A program made the translations under genes and the position numbers. Source: Ectobacillus sp048976805 (lineage in GTDB: Bacteria > Bacillota > Bacilli > Bacillales > Bacillaceae_G). Taken from it: a stretch of DNA of 64,000 bases. This document shows positions 24,408 through 32,949 of the stretch, one piece after another. Positions within the stretch are counted from its first letter, which is position 1. The number at the start of each line of letters is the position of its first letter. The notes beneath the pieces are model-generated. The model saw nothing but the letters and a program-made list of their open reading frames with translations, was not told the origin of the DNA and did not search any database. The stretch spans positions 1 through 64,000 of the forward strand of contig JBHGUR010000020.1 in the NCBI GenBank assembly GCA_048976805.1, read 5' to 3'.

Positions 24408-25442
24408 ATGGAAGCGCGTTTGAAAGAACTGCAAGAGGAAGCTCTCGGCAAAATTGAAGCTGCCGCCGAGCTAAAGGAATTAAATGATGTGCGCGTCGCG
24501 TATTTAGGTAAAAAAGGACCGATTACAGAAGTGCTGCGCGGCATGGGCAAGCTGTCGGCTGAAGAGCGCCCGCGCATGGGAGCTTTAGTAAACGAAGTGC
24601 GCGAAGCAATCCAACAGCGCTTGGAAGAGAAGATGGAAGCATTGGAGAAAGCGGCGATTGAAAAGCAGCTGGTTGCTGAGACAATTGATGTTACTTTGCC
24701 GGGGCGCCTGGTCAATGCAGGCAATCATCATCCTTTAACAGCAGTGATTGAAGAAATTGAAGATTTATTTATCGGCATGGGATATGAAATTGCCGAAGGG
24801 CCGGAAGTGGAGAAGGATTATTATAACTTCGAGGCGCTGAATTTGCCAAAAGGCCATCCGGCGCGTGATATGCAGGATTCCTTCTATATTACGGAAGAAA
24901 CATTGCTTCGCACCCATACATCTCCCGTACAGGCGAGAACGATGGAAAAGAACGAAGGCAAAGGCCCGATTAAAATCATTTGCCCGGGCAAAGTATACCG
25001 CCGCGACGATGATGATGCGACACACTCCCACCAATTCATGCAGATCGAAGGGTTAGTTGTTGATAAAAATATCCGCATGAGCGACCTGAAAGGAACATTG
25101 CAGGCGTTTGCGAAAAAAATGTTTGGCGAAGACCGCGAAATCCGTTTGCGCCCAAGCTTCTTCCCGTTTACGGAGCCGTCTGTTGAAATGGATATTTCCT
25201 GCATGATGTGTGGCGGCAAAGGCTGCGGCACGTGCAAAGGAACAGGCTGGATTGAGATTTTAGGCGCAGGGATGGTACATCCGAACGTATTGCGCATGGC
25301 GGGCTATGATCCTAAGGAATATCAAGGCTTTGCGTTCGGCATGGGACCGGAGCGGATTGCGATGCTAAAATACGGTATTGATGACATTCGCCATTTCTAT
25401 ACAAATGATGTGCGTTTCTTGCAGCAATTTAAAAAAGCTTAA
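24408..25442 (+). CDS. pheS: Phenylalanyl-tRNA synthetase alpha subunit
   Basis: 344-residue catalytic subunit of the alpha2-beta2 class II synthetase. An N-terminal coiled coil (about 1-85) contacts tRNA. The catalytic domain carries motif 2 (CPGKVYRRDDDDATHSHQF) and motif 3 (GFAFGMGPERIAML). A CMMC and CGTC pair near 265-280 is usual in Bacilli. AGGAGG sits nine bases before the start. pheT follows after 15 bp. Confidence 0.97.
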   Translation: MEARLKELQEEALGKIEAAAELKELNDVRVAYLGKKGPITEVLRGMGKLSAEERPRMGALVNEVREAIQQRLEEKMEALEKAAIEKQLVAETIDVTLPGRLVNAGNHHPLTAVIEEIEDLFIGMGYEIAEGPEVEKDYYNFEALNLPKGHPARDMQDSFYITEETLLRTHTSPVQARTMEKNEGKGPIKIICPGKVYRRDDDDATHSHQFMQIEGLVVDKNIRMSDLKGTLQAFAKKMFGEDREIRLRPSFFPFTEPSVEMDISCMMCGGKGCGTCKGTGWIEILGAGMVHPNVLRMAGYDPKEYQGFAFGMGPERIAMLKYGIDDIRHFYTNDVRFLQQFKKA

Positions 25443-25457
25443 GGAGGGGAAAGCAGC

Positions 25458-27875
25458 ATGTTCGTATCATATCGTTGGTTACAGGAATATGTAGATTTGG
25501 ATGGCATTACAGCATCCGAGCTTGCTGATAAAATCACAAAAAGCGGGATTGAAGTAGAAGGTGTAGAAGTATTAAACAAAGGAATTAGCAATGTCGTAGT
25601 CGGTTATGTAAGGGAGCGCGAGAAGCACCCAGAAGCGGATAAATTAAGCAAATGCCTTGTTGATATTGGCGAGGAAGAGCCGGTGCAAATTATTTGCGGC
25701 GCGAAAAACGTGGCGCAGGGACAGAAGGTTGCGGTTGCAAAAGTAGGAGCGCGGCTTCCAGGCGGATTGAAAATTAAAAAGGCGAAGCTGCGCGGCGAAG
25801 TATCGCAAGGGATGATTTGCTCCTTGCAAGAACTTGGCGTCGACTCCAAGCTTGTGCCAAAGGAATACGCAGAGGGCATTTTTGTATTCCCAAGCGACGC
25901 ACAGGTTGGGGCGGATGCAATTGAGCTTTTAAATTTAAACGATGAAGTGCTTGAGCTTGGGTTAACGCCAAACCGCGCCGATTGCTTAAATATGCTCGGC
26001 GTTGCGTACGAAGTAGCGGCAATTTTAGGGCGCGAAGTAAAGCTGCCAAAGGCGGAGCTTGTTGAAGTAAGCGAAAAAACGTCCGATTATATTAGTGTAA
26101 AAGTAGAAGCGCCGGAGCAAAATCCATTATATATTGCCAAAATGGTAAAAAACGTAAAAATCGGCCCATCTCCAATCTGGATGCAAACGCGCTTGATGGC
26201 TGCAGGCGTTCGCCCAATCAACAACGTAGTCGATATTACAAACTATATTTTAATGGAATACGGCCAACCGCTTCATGCGTTTGATTACGATAAGCTCGGT
26301 TCAAAAGAAATCGTCGTTCGCCTTGCGTCTGAAGGAGAGAAAATTGAAACGCTTGATGATACGGAGCGGATTTTAAAAGCGCATCATCTTGTGATTACAA
26401 ATGGAACAAAGCCGGTTGCGGTAGCTGGGGTTATGGGCGGCGCCAACACAGAAGTAGATGAAAATACAACAAATGTATTGATCGAGTCTGCTTATTTCAC
26501 GGGTGCAACGGTTCGCCAAGCCTCCAAGGACTTAGGACTTCGCAGTGAATCAAGCACGCGTTTTGAAAAAGGAATCGATCCGGCGCGCACATTTGAAGCG
26601 GCGCAGCACGCGGCGGCTTTAATGGCAAAATACGCGGGCGGTGAAGTATTAGAGGGCGTAGTTGAGGTTGATCATTTAAATCATGAAGACCATATCGTGT
26701 CCGTTACGGTTGAGAAAATTAATAGCGTACTTGGAACAGCTGTGACAGCGCAAGAAGTTGCGTCCATTTTCACAAACCTGAAGTTTCCGTTTACAGAAAC
26801 AGAGGGCACTTTCCATGTGAGCGTTCCGACAAGAAGACCGGATATTACGATTGAGGAAGATTTAGTAGAAGAGGTTGGCCGCTTATACGGATACGACCAT
26901 ATTCCAGCAACGCTGCCAGTTGCAGAAACAACGCGCGGCAAGTTATCGCAAAAGCAGTCAAAGCGCCGCAAAGTGCGCCGTTTCTTAGAAGGTGCGGGCT
27001 TGTATGAGGCAATCACATATTCTTTAACAAGTGCGGAAAAGGCGAAGCAATACGCGCTGAAAGAAACAGCTGCAAATCCGGTTTCTCTGGCATTGCCAAT
27101 GAGCGAAGAACGCAGCCAGCTTCGTTTAAGCTTGCTTCCGCATTTGCTCGAGGCGGTCGCATACAACAACGCTCGTAAAATTGAAAACGTAGCGTTGTAT
27201 GAAATCGGTTCTGTATTTATTCCAGGTGATGATGAACTGCCAAAAGAAGAACAGCATCTTGCCGGCGTCATGACAGGATTATATTTGCACCACCCATGGC
27301 AAGGCGAGAAAAAAGCGGTGGACTTCTATGTTCTAAAAGGCATATTAGAAGGGGTATTTGAAACGCTTGGGGTGGCGGAGCATGTTTCTTATAAAGCCGC
27401 AAAACGCGCTGATATGCATCCGGGCCGCACGGCAAGCATTTTGCTGAACGGAGAAGAAATCGGTTTTATCGGCCAAGTTCATCCGGAAATGCAAAAACAG
27501 CTTGATATAAAAGAAACGTATGTGTTTGAGCTGTCGCTTGTTGCCTTATTCCAAGCGGAAGTTCCGGAAATCCGCTATGAAAGCATTCCGCGCTTCCCAT
27601 CCATGACGCGCGATATGGCGCTTGTAGTAGGGAAGGAAGTGCTAGCTGGCGATGTTCGCGAAGCAATTGTTGCAGCAGGCGGAGAGCTGTTAAAGGATGT
27701 AACATTGTTTGACTTGTATGAAGGCGAAAAGATGGAGCCGGGCAAAAAATCGCTCGCGTTCTCGCTCCGCTACTACAATCCGGAGCGCACGCTGACGGAT
27801 GACGAGGTAGCAAAAGCGCATGAGCATGTGCTAAAGACGCTCGAAACAACATTTGGCGCAGAGCTGCGCAAATAA
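25458..27875 (+). CDS. pheT: Phenylalanyl-tRNA synthetase beta subunit
   Basis: 805-residue partner of PheS. In order: N-terminal tRNA-binding OB domain (about 40-150), B3/B4 editing domain that removes mischarged tyrosine, B5 domain (VEEVGRLYGYDHIPATLP), a catalytic-like fold, and the C-terminal ferredoxin-fold anticodon-binding domain (about 710-805, RYESIPRFPSMTRDMALVV at its start). Full length. A bidirectional terminator separates it from doxX on the other strand. Confidence 0.97.
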   Translation: MFVSYRWLQEYVDLDGITASELADKITKSGIEVEGVEVLNKGISNVVVGYVREREKHPEADKLSKCLVDIGEEEPVQIICGAKNVAQGQKVAVAKVGARLPGGLKIKKAKLRGEVSQGMICSLQELGVDSKLVPKEYAEGIFVFPSDAQVGADAIELLNLNDEVLELGLTPNRADCLNMLGVAYEVAAILGREVKLPKAELVEVSEKTSDYISVKVEAPEQNPLYIAKMVKNVKIGPSPIWMQTRLMAAGVRPINNVVDITNYILMEYGQPLHAFDYDKLGSKEIVVRLASEGEKIETLDDTERILKAHHLVITNGTKPVAVAGVMGGANTEVDENTTNVLIESAYFTGATVRQASKDLGLRSESSTRFEKGIDPARTFEAAQHAAALMAKYAGGEVLEGVVEVDHLNHEDHIVSVTVEKINSVLGTAVTAQEVASIFTNLKFPFTETEGTFHVSVPTRRPDITIEEDLVEEVGRLYGYDHIPATLPVAETTRGKLSQKQSKRRKVRRFLEGAGLYEAITYSLTSAEKAKQYALKETAANPVSLALPMSEERSQLRLSLLPHLLEAVAYNNARKIENVALYEIGSVFIPGDDELPKEEQHLAGVMTGLYLHHPWQGEKKAVDFYVLKGILEGVFETLGVAEHVSYKAAKRADMHPGRTASILLNGEEIGFIGQVHPEMQKQLDIKETYVFELSLVALFQAEVPEIRYESIPRFPSMTRDMALVVGKEVLAGDVREAIVAAGGELLKDVTLFDLYEGEKMEPGKKSLAFSLRYYNPERTLTDDEVAKAHEHVLKTLETTFGAELRK

Positions 27876-27876
27876 T

Positions 27877-27918
27877 AAAACAAAGAAGCTTTCCGAATAA
27901 GGAAAGCTTCTTTGTTTT
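27877..27918. terminator. Bidirectional terminator between pheT and doxX
   Basis: AAAACAAAGAAGCTTTCC and its complement form an 18-bp perfect stem with T-runs on both strands. It serves the converging genes on each side. Confidence 0.92.
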
Positions 27919-27926
27919 ATGTAGAT

Positions 27927-28433
27927 TTATGCGGCAAATGGATGGTTCTGATCTTTATGTTTTCCAAATTTTTTACGGATAACAGGAATAACAAAGCGGT
28001 CAAGGCCAAACTTGCCGGCATTGTATCCAGCGACAAGAAGGAAAATCGTTAACAATACCATTTGCGGGTTTGTGCTTGTTGTTCCAGAGAAAAGGAAGGC
28101 AAAATTCATAACGATACCGAAGAAAGCAGCAGCTGTAGTTAAGCAGCCTAAAATCAATCCTAAACCGACAAGAAATTCTCCCCAAGGAATTAAGAAGTTA
28201 AAAAGCTCGGCATTTGGAATGGCAAAGCCGCTTAGGAAATCCGCCCACCAGCCTTGAACGGCAGGGTGTTCACCTCCCGCTTTTGCAACAGCTCCTTTTA
28301 AAAATCCTGTTGTATCGAAACCGCCTGTTATCTTACCAAAACCGGCAATTAGCCACTCATAACCCAAGTAAAAACGAATAATCGTTAAAAGACCGGATGC
28401 TGCTTGACTTTCCCGTAACCATTTGATGAACAT
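27927..28433 (-). CDS. DoxX-family membrane protein
   Basis: 168 residues with four hydrophobic helices. The first holds IIRFYLGYEWLIAGFGKI, the DoxX opening; LIPWGEFLVGLGLILG is the second conserved helix. A basic cytoplasmic tail KKFGKHKDQNH ends it. DoxX proteins are linked to quinone or thiol redox stress in other bacteria, but this one has no direct evidence. Upstream, an imperfect inverted repeat at 28486-28504 (TACCACA, spacer, TGTGATA) may be an operator. Confidence 0.85.
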   Translation of the reverse strand: MFIKWLRESQAASGLLTIIRFYLGYEWLIAGFGKITGGFDTTGFLKGAVAKAGGEHPAVQGWWADFLSGFAIPNAELFNFLIPWGEFLVGLGLILGCLTTAAAFFGIVMNFAFLFSGTTSTNPQMVLLTIFLLVAGYNAGKFGLDRFVIPVIRKKFGKHKDQNHPFAA

Positions 28434-28871
28434 GTAAATCGCTTCCTTTCTAAAATAGATGGGTGAACTGGATTACACATAAAAATACCACAATAAGTGT
28501 GATACATGTTACCAATAGGGTTAGATTCGCAATATCGTAAAAATAGATTGACAGAGTTTTGAAGATTTCAAATGATTATAAAAATGCAAGTAAATTTATG
28601 ATATAAAACCTGTTTTTTAAATAGGAAAGAGCGTAGGAAGCAGCAAAACGAAAGAGAGAAAGCGAGTTCGGCGACTTTGCTTTGCATTGCAATAATTTAT
28701 GTATCGAAATAGTAAACGCGTATAGCTACTGACAGAAGCGTTAAATGGTATAAAATTCTCATAGGCAAGCGGCTATAAGTTTGATAAAATAATGGGTAAT
28801 AATTGTTCTGTATAAAGAACGATTATAGGATATTTAAAGAACAAATGATACTTTTATCTTTAATGATATTG
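28434..28871. other. AT-rich intergenic region, no gene recognised
   Basis: About 440 bases between the doxX start and the repeat mosaic. Apart from the inverted repeat at 28486-28504 and the doxX ribosome site, I see no frame with a ribosome site and no close match to the repeat families. Confidence 0.5.
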
Positions 28872-29255
28872 CTGTGTTAAACGTTAGTGTTGATATATAA
28901 AAATCCTTTTTTTAGGGGGGAGAGTGCTCCTGGCCGTATATATAAATACAAATTAAAAAAAGAACATAAAACCTTTCTTTTGAAAGGGGAGAGAGCATTC
29001 GGCTATGCATAGAAGCGGTCAAAACCTATTCCTGCCCCATGCGACGGAAAACCAGAGAGAGGAAGCAAGTACAAGTTGCTGTTTGTTCTACTTAGCCGCG
29101 ATGTATATGTCCAAATAGCAAATTGGATATATATAGCAACGCTTAGGGCCTAGTTTTGCCTCGTCTGAAGGAAAAAACAGAGAGAGGAAGGCTCAGTGGG
29201 GGTGTCGCTAGGTTCTGCATAGCCGTGATGTACAAGCCTAAGTGATGGATTATAT
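28872..29255 (-). repeat. Rearranged mosaic of family B repeats
   Basis: On the minus strand this is related to 1-220. CTGTGTTAAACGTTAGTGTT at 28873-28892 equals the complement of the right end of family B. Two partial bodies follow in tandem, each carrying a version of TAGCCG(C/T)GATGTA(C/T)A and the GGAAAACCAGAG-type word (28988-29110 and 29150-29250). It appears to be a nested or duplicated decayed element. The word TCTATGCATAG recurs at 31788-31915. Confidence 0.65.
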
Positions 29256-29259
29256 GATT

Positions 29260-29366
29260 TTGATTTATTTGTTGATTTGGAACGAAAGGCGGCGGCTCCA
29301 GGGGGAAAAGCGGCTCGGCCTCGCCCGGCCTGTAGTGGAAAATCAACAATCAAGTTTAACAGAGCC
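29260..29366 (+). repeat. Family R MITE, copy R6, left end lost
   Basis: Retains GATTTATTTGTTGATTTGG through TTTAACAGAGCC. The first 30 or so bases with the left inverted repeat are missing at the junction with the mosaic. It ends nine bases before the AAGGAGGG of the next gene. Confidence 0.85.
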
Positions 29367-29388
29367 AATGATATAAGGAGGGATGCAC

Positions 29389-30699
29389 ATGAACGAAAAT
29401 ACTTATGCGGCAAGTGCTTTTTCACATATTCAAAAGCAAATGCACTTTGCGCTTACAGTAGGGGATACAGAAGCGGCTTTTAAACTTATTTCCCGTACGT
29501 TTCGCCTTTTTCCGGACTTTCCGGCGCGTACAGTACAGGAAGCAAGAAAGCAAATTGGGCAGTGGTATGAGGAAATTGCCTGTTTATATGAGAGGAAAGG
29601 CGAGTATGAGGAAGCGGAAAGGTCTTGGCTAAAGGCGCTCTCTTACAATCGGACAAGTACGGAGTGCCGCAAAGGCTATTCATGTTCGATTTTAAGAACA
29701 AAAGGGATAGATATAAGGAAGAGTATAGAAGAAAATGTGAAGCTGCTAGAAAACGGAAATGGACACCAGATGGCAGGAGCAATTTGCCGGGCGAAGCTTG
29801 TACTGCAGAAAGCGAAGCAGGATGCATCATTATCTGGGCTGTTGCGAAAGATAGAGTTGCTTTTCCAAGCTGTGGAACAATCCTGTTCTAATCGACCATA
29901 CAAACATGCCGAGCTAACGTTAACAGATGTAATCGGCTTGGAAGTGGTAAAGCAGAAATTAAATGAAATTTTTAATCTGGTAGAATTTAATAAGCTGCGC
30001 CGGCAAAATGGGTTGAAAACAGAGCCTATAAGCCTGCATATGGTGTTTGCCGGCAACCCGGGAACAGGCAAAACAATGATGGCGCGCCATGTTGCGCATA
30101 TGCTAAAAGCTATTGGCGTGCTGTCAAAAGGGCAGCTTGTGGAGGCGAGCCGAGCTGATTTAGTCGCTTCCTATGTCGGACAAACAGCGCCGAAAACAAT
30201 GGCGAAAATCGAAGAAGCGATGGGCGGCATTTTATTCATTGATGAGGCCTACTCATTAACGAGAAATGAACAGCATGATTTTGGCATGGAAGCCATTGAT
30301 ACGCTTGTTAAAGCGATGGAAGATAGAAGGGATGACCTTATCGTCATTCTTGCCGGCTACCCAAAGGAGATGGAGCATTTTATTCAATCGAATCCGGGCT
30401 TGCGCTCCCGCTTTAATCAATACATACAGTTTCCAGACTACACATTGGATGAGCTTATTTCTATTCAAGAATGCATGCTTCGGCAAAGGGAGTACGAAAT
30501 GACGGAGGAAGCGAAACGCATGATGCGCTCTATTTTCATTGGAAAAGTTTTAGAGAACCCAACTACGCATGGAAACGCCCGGCTTGTGCGGAATGTGACA
30601 GAGGAGCTTATCATGAAGAAAGCGGCGCACACGATGGAAAGCGGGAAGCAAGAAAATTTGCGGATAATAGATGAAGAGATTGTGCGTTTAATTATGTAA
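29389..30699 (+). CDS. SpoVK/CbbX-type AAA+ ATPase with N-terminal TPR-like region
   Basis: 436 residues. The first 130 or so look like helical TPR units (IACLYERKGEYEEAERSWLKAL near 63-84). The ATPase has Walker A GNPGTGKT at 222-229, Walker B GGILFIDEAYSL, sensor and Arg-finger region SNPGLRSRFNQYI, and the small lid domain. The core resembles stage V sporulation protein K and CbbX, but B. subtilis SpoVK lacks this N-terminal extension. The start at 29389 is preferred over 29383, which abuts the ribosome site. A sporulation role is inferred only. Confidence 0.8.
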   Translation: MNENTYAASAFSHIQKQMHFALTVGDTEAAFKLISRTFRLFPDFPARTVQEARKQIGQWYEEIACLYERKGEYEEAERSWLKALSYNRTSTECRKGYSCSILRTKGIDIRKSIEENVKLLENGNGHQMAGAICRAKLVLQKAKQDASLSGLLRKIELLFQAVEQSCSNRPYKHAELTLTDVIGLEVVKQKLNEIFNLVEFNKLRRQNGLKTEPISLHMVFAGNPGTGKTMMARHVAHMLKAIGVLSKGQLVEASRADLVASYVGQTAPKTMAKIEEAMGGILFIDEAYSLTRNEQHDFGMEAIDTLVKAMEDRRDDLIVILAGYPKEMEHFIQSNPGLRSRFNQYIQFPDYTLDELISIQECMLRQREYEMTEEAKRMMRSIFIGKVLENPTTHGNARLVRNVTEELIMKKAAHTMESGKQENLRIIDEEIVRLIM

Positions 30700-30758
30700 T
30701 CGCAAGGCTCCCCGTACAAGGAAAACATGTACGGGGCTATGTATATGGATAAACAATA

Positions 30759-30800
30759 AAATAAATAAGCGGTTCTCTCAGGGGAACCGCTTATTTATTT
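30759..30800. terminator. Bidirectional terminator overlapping the rnhC stop
   Basis: AAATAAATAAGCGGTTC pairs perfectly with GAACCGCTTATTTATTT. The right arm contains the rnhC stop codon, so it closes both converging genes. A further stem pairing CCCCGTACA with TGTACGGGG lies at 30710-30737 without a T-run. Confidence 0.88.
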
Positions 30801-31732
30801 GCTAACTGCTTTGCTTTTTCCGTATTGGCAAAGTGAAGTTTTGCATAAGTTTTTAAGCAACCTTCTCCGTATTTTTTGATTATTTTGGCGGCTGCGGCAT
30901 CAACCTGTGCGCCAGCTCCCTTTGGCAGGATGAATCCGGCTTGTTTGCTTAACTCGGCAAACTGCTTTACAAACGCGTAGCGCGCGATAATGGAAGCGGC
31001 GGCGACAGCGAGGTGGACACTTTCGCCTTTGGTGGAGAAGTATACATTTTCCCGCTGCACGTTTTTTTGCTTTGCCAAATATTTATAATATGTATCAGGC
31101 TGGACAAACTGGTCGATCACAATTGCTTCCGGCTTATGCGGCTGCAACCGCTCTAATACTTTATTGATTGCTTGGTTATGCATGCGCGCCTTTAGCTCTC
31201 CTTGGTTCAATCCCTTCCCTTGAAGCTCGTTATATTTTTCGTTATGCAGCGTGAGCAAGCTGTATGGAAGAAAAGAAATTAACTGCTTGGCAAGCGCGGC
31301 GATTTGTTCGTCCGTTAAAGTTTTGGAGTCGCGTACCCCAAGCTCCTTTAAAAGGGGCAGCTGCGTTTTCTCTACATATGCAGCAGCAACAATCATCGGG
31401 CCGAAGTAGTCGCCGGTTCCGACTTCATCCGAACCGATGGCGGACATAGCCCCGATTTCATCAGGAGGCGTGTATATCGTCACCGCTTTTTTCTTTGGAA
31501 CCGTGCTTTTCGCGGTTGCAGGGGCTTGTTGCCCCCAACGAGCTGCTTCTTGAACGGCACCCGTCCCTTGAAATAACACCTTTCCGGATTTGTAGGCTGT
31601 AATAGTACAAGAAGCTATTTTTGCAGAAAACACGCCTCCTGGCGGAACTTTTGGTGCAAGATAAGCATTGTAATGATGTTTCATCTGTTCAATAACAGAA
31701 ATGGAAACTTGAATAACTGCATAGTTTGACAA
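30791..31732 (-). CDS. rnhC: Ribonuclease HIII
   Basis: 313-residue enzyme that removes RNA from RNA-DNA hybrids. The N-terminal TBP-like domain (about 1-90) is typical for HIII. The catalytic core begins with IGSDEVGTGDYFGPMIVAA (Asp and Glu ligands), followed by VRDSKTLTDEQI and a late Asp in VIDQF. The start codon is TTG at 31732, with AAAAGGAG eight bases before it. The gene is divergent from zapA, as in B. subtilis. Confidence 0.95.
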   Translation of the reverse strand: MSNYAVIQVSISVIEQMKHHYNAYLAPKVPPGGVFSAKIASCTITAYKSGKVLFQGTGAVQEAARWGQQAPATAKSTVPKKKAVTIYTPPDEIGAMSAIGSDEVGTGDYFGPMIVAAAYVEKTQLPLLKELGVRDSKTLTDEQIAALAKQLISFLPYSLLTLHNEKYNELQGKGLNQGELKARMHNQAINKVLERLQPHKPEAIVIDQFVQPDTYYKYLAKQKNVQRENVYFSTKGESVHLAVAAASIIARYAFVKQFAELSKQAGFILPKGAGAQVDAAAAKIIKKYGEGCLKTYAKLHFANTEKAKQLANK

Positions 31733-31784
31733 AATCGTTGCTCCTTTTCGTTATGGAGTATCTTCACTCTGTTTGATTCATAGA

Positions 31785-31925
31785 AATTTGCTATAGCGCG
31801 GCTATGTAGAACTAACAGCAGCTTGCGCCCGTTTCCTCCCTCCGGTTTTCCTTTGCATGGAGCAGAAACAGGGCTTGGCCGCTTCTATGCATAGCTGGAT
31901 GCTCTCGTCTTCTTTCAAAAGCATG
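31785..31925. repeat. Decayed family B relative between rnhC and zapA
   Basis: Contains GCGCGGCTATGTAG, CCGGTTTTCCTTTG and GCTTCTATGCATAGC, words shared with 17709-17868 and, in reverse, with 28988-29060. No coding frame. The rest of the 31733-32060 gap holds only the zapA leader with GGAGG at 32048. Confidence 0.55.
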
Positions 31926-32060
31926 TAATTTGGCTTTATTATATATCAACAGAATGAAGCGCATCTTTATCATACCGAATTGTCCTTTCTGTTTCCATAA
32001 GATGTTTATTCATGGTATGATAAGGTTTAGGATTCCGTATGTTGATTGGAGGACAGTGAG

Positions 32061-32336
32061 TTGTCACAGCAAAACCAAAATCGAAACAAAATTACCGTGG
32101 AAATCTACGGCCAGCATTATTCCATTGTAGGAGATGAAGATTCAAGTCACATCCGCATGGTAGCAGCCATTGTCGATGACAAAATGCGCGAAATCAATGC
32201 CAAGAATCCTTCCCTTGACATAAATAAACTGGCAGTGCTAACTGCGGTAAACGTGGTGCATGATTACATAAAGTTGAAAACAGAAAATGAACGATTGAAA
32301 GAAAGAGTCAGACAAAAAGGAATGGGTGAATCATGA
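32061..32336 (+). CDS. zapA: Cell division protein ZapA
   Basis: 91-residue FtsZ-ring stabiliser. ITVEIYGQHYSIVGDE and INKLAVLTAVNVVHDYIKL match Bacillus ZapA, and the C-terminus is a coiled coil. The start is the TTG at 32061, eight bases after GGAGG; a TTG at 32046 overlaps that site. The stop overlaps the cvpA start by 4 bp (ATGA), so the two are coupled. Confidence 0.93.
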   Translation: MSQQNQNRNKITVEIYGQHYSIVGDEDSSHIRMVAAIVDDKMREINAKNPSLDINKLAVLTAVNVVHDYIKLKTENERLKERVRQKGMGES

Positions 32337-32875
32337 TCGATCTTATCATCATCGTATTGCTTCTTATGGGCGTGCTTATCGGTTTGAAACGGGGGCTCAT
32401 TCTGCAGGTTGTTCGCTTGGCAGGTTTTATTGCCGCGTATTTTGTTGCTTATCTTTATTATAATGATTTGGCGCCATCCCTAAAGCCTATCATTCCGTAT
32501 CCGTTTGGGGCGGCAGCGCAGCAAGCGCCGGCTTGGCTGAACGCCGGCAATATTGAAGATGTGTTTTATCGGGCTATCGCATTTGCTGCTTTATTCTTTG
32601 TGACGAAAATCGCATTGTCCCTGCTTGGCCATCTTCTAAACATGTTTGCGCAAATTCCGGTATTAAAGCAAGTGAATGCTCTTGGAGGCGGGATTTTAGG
32701 ATTTGTGGAAGTATATATTGTATTGTTCGTATTGATTTTAATCGGTACTTTGCTTCCTGTTCAAGGAGTACAAGCTTCCTTGAATGATTCTGTGTTATGC
32801 CGAGTGATTGTTGATAATACACCGGTGCTTTCCGATAAAGTAAAGGAACTATGGGTGCTTAGCGACAGAGTGTGA
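32333..32875 (+). CDS. yshB: CvpA/YshB-family membrane protein
   Basis: 180 residues, four hydrophobic helices: residues 1-25, 27-45, 85-105 and 120-145. MIDLIIIVLLLMGVLIGLKRG is the family opening. CvpA homologues affect envelope or colicin V production in enteric bacteria; the role in Bacillus is not defined. It sits between zapA and polX as in B. subtilis. A compact terminator directly follows. Confidence 0.85.
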   Translation: MIDLIIIVLLLMGVLIGLKRGLILQVVRLAGFIAAYFVAYLYYNDLAPSLKPIIPYPFGAAAQQAPAWLNAGNIEDVFYRAIAFAALFFVTKIALSLLGHLLNMFAQIPVLKQVNALGGGILGFVEVYIVLFVLILIGTLLPVQGVQASLNDSVLCRVIVDNTPVLSDKVKELWVLSDRV

Positions 32876-32903
32876 CTTCTCTTTTTAAAAGAGAAGTTTT
32901 TTT
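32875..32903 (+). terminator. Terminator after yshB
   Basis: ACTTCTCTTTT pairs with AAAAGAGAAGT with a two-base loop, followed by seven T. Confidence 0.85.
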
Positions 32904-32949
32904 CTATGAACAGGAAAGACTGAAATGTATATAGAAAGGCGGGAGATGT

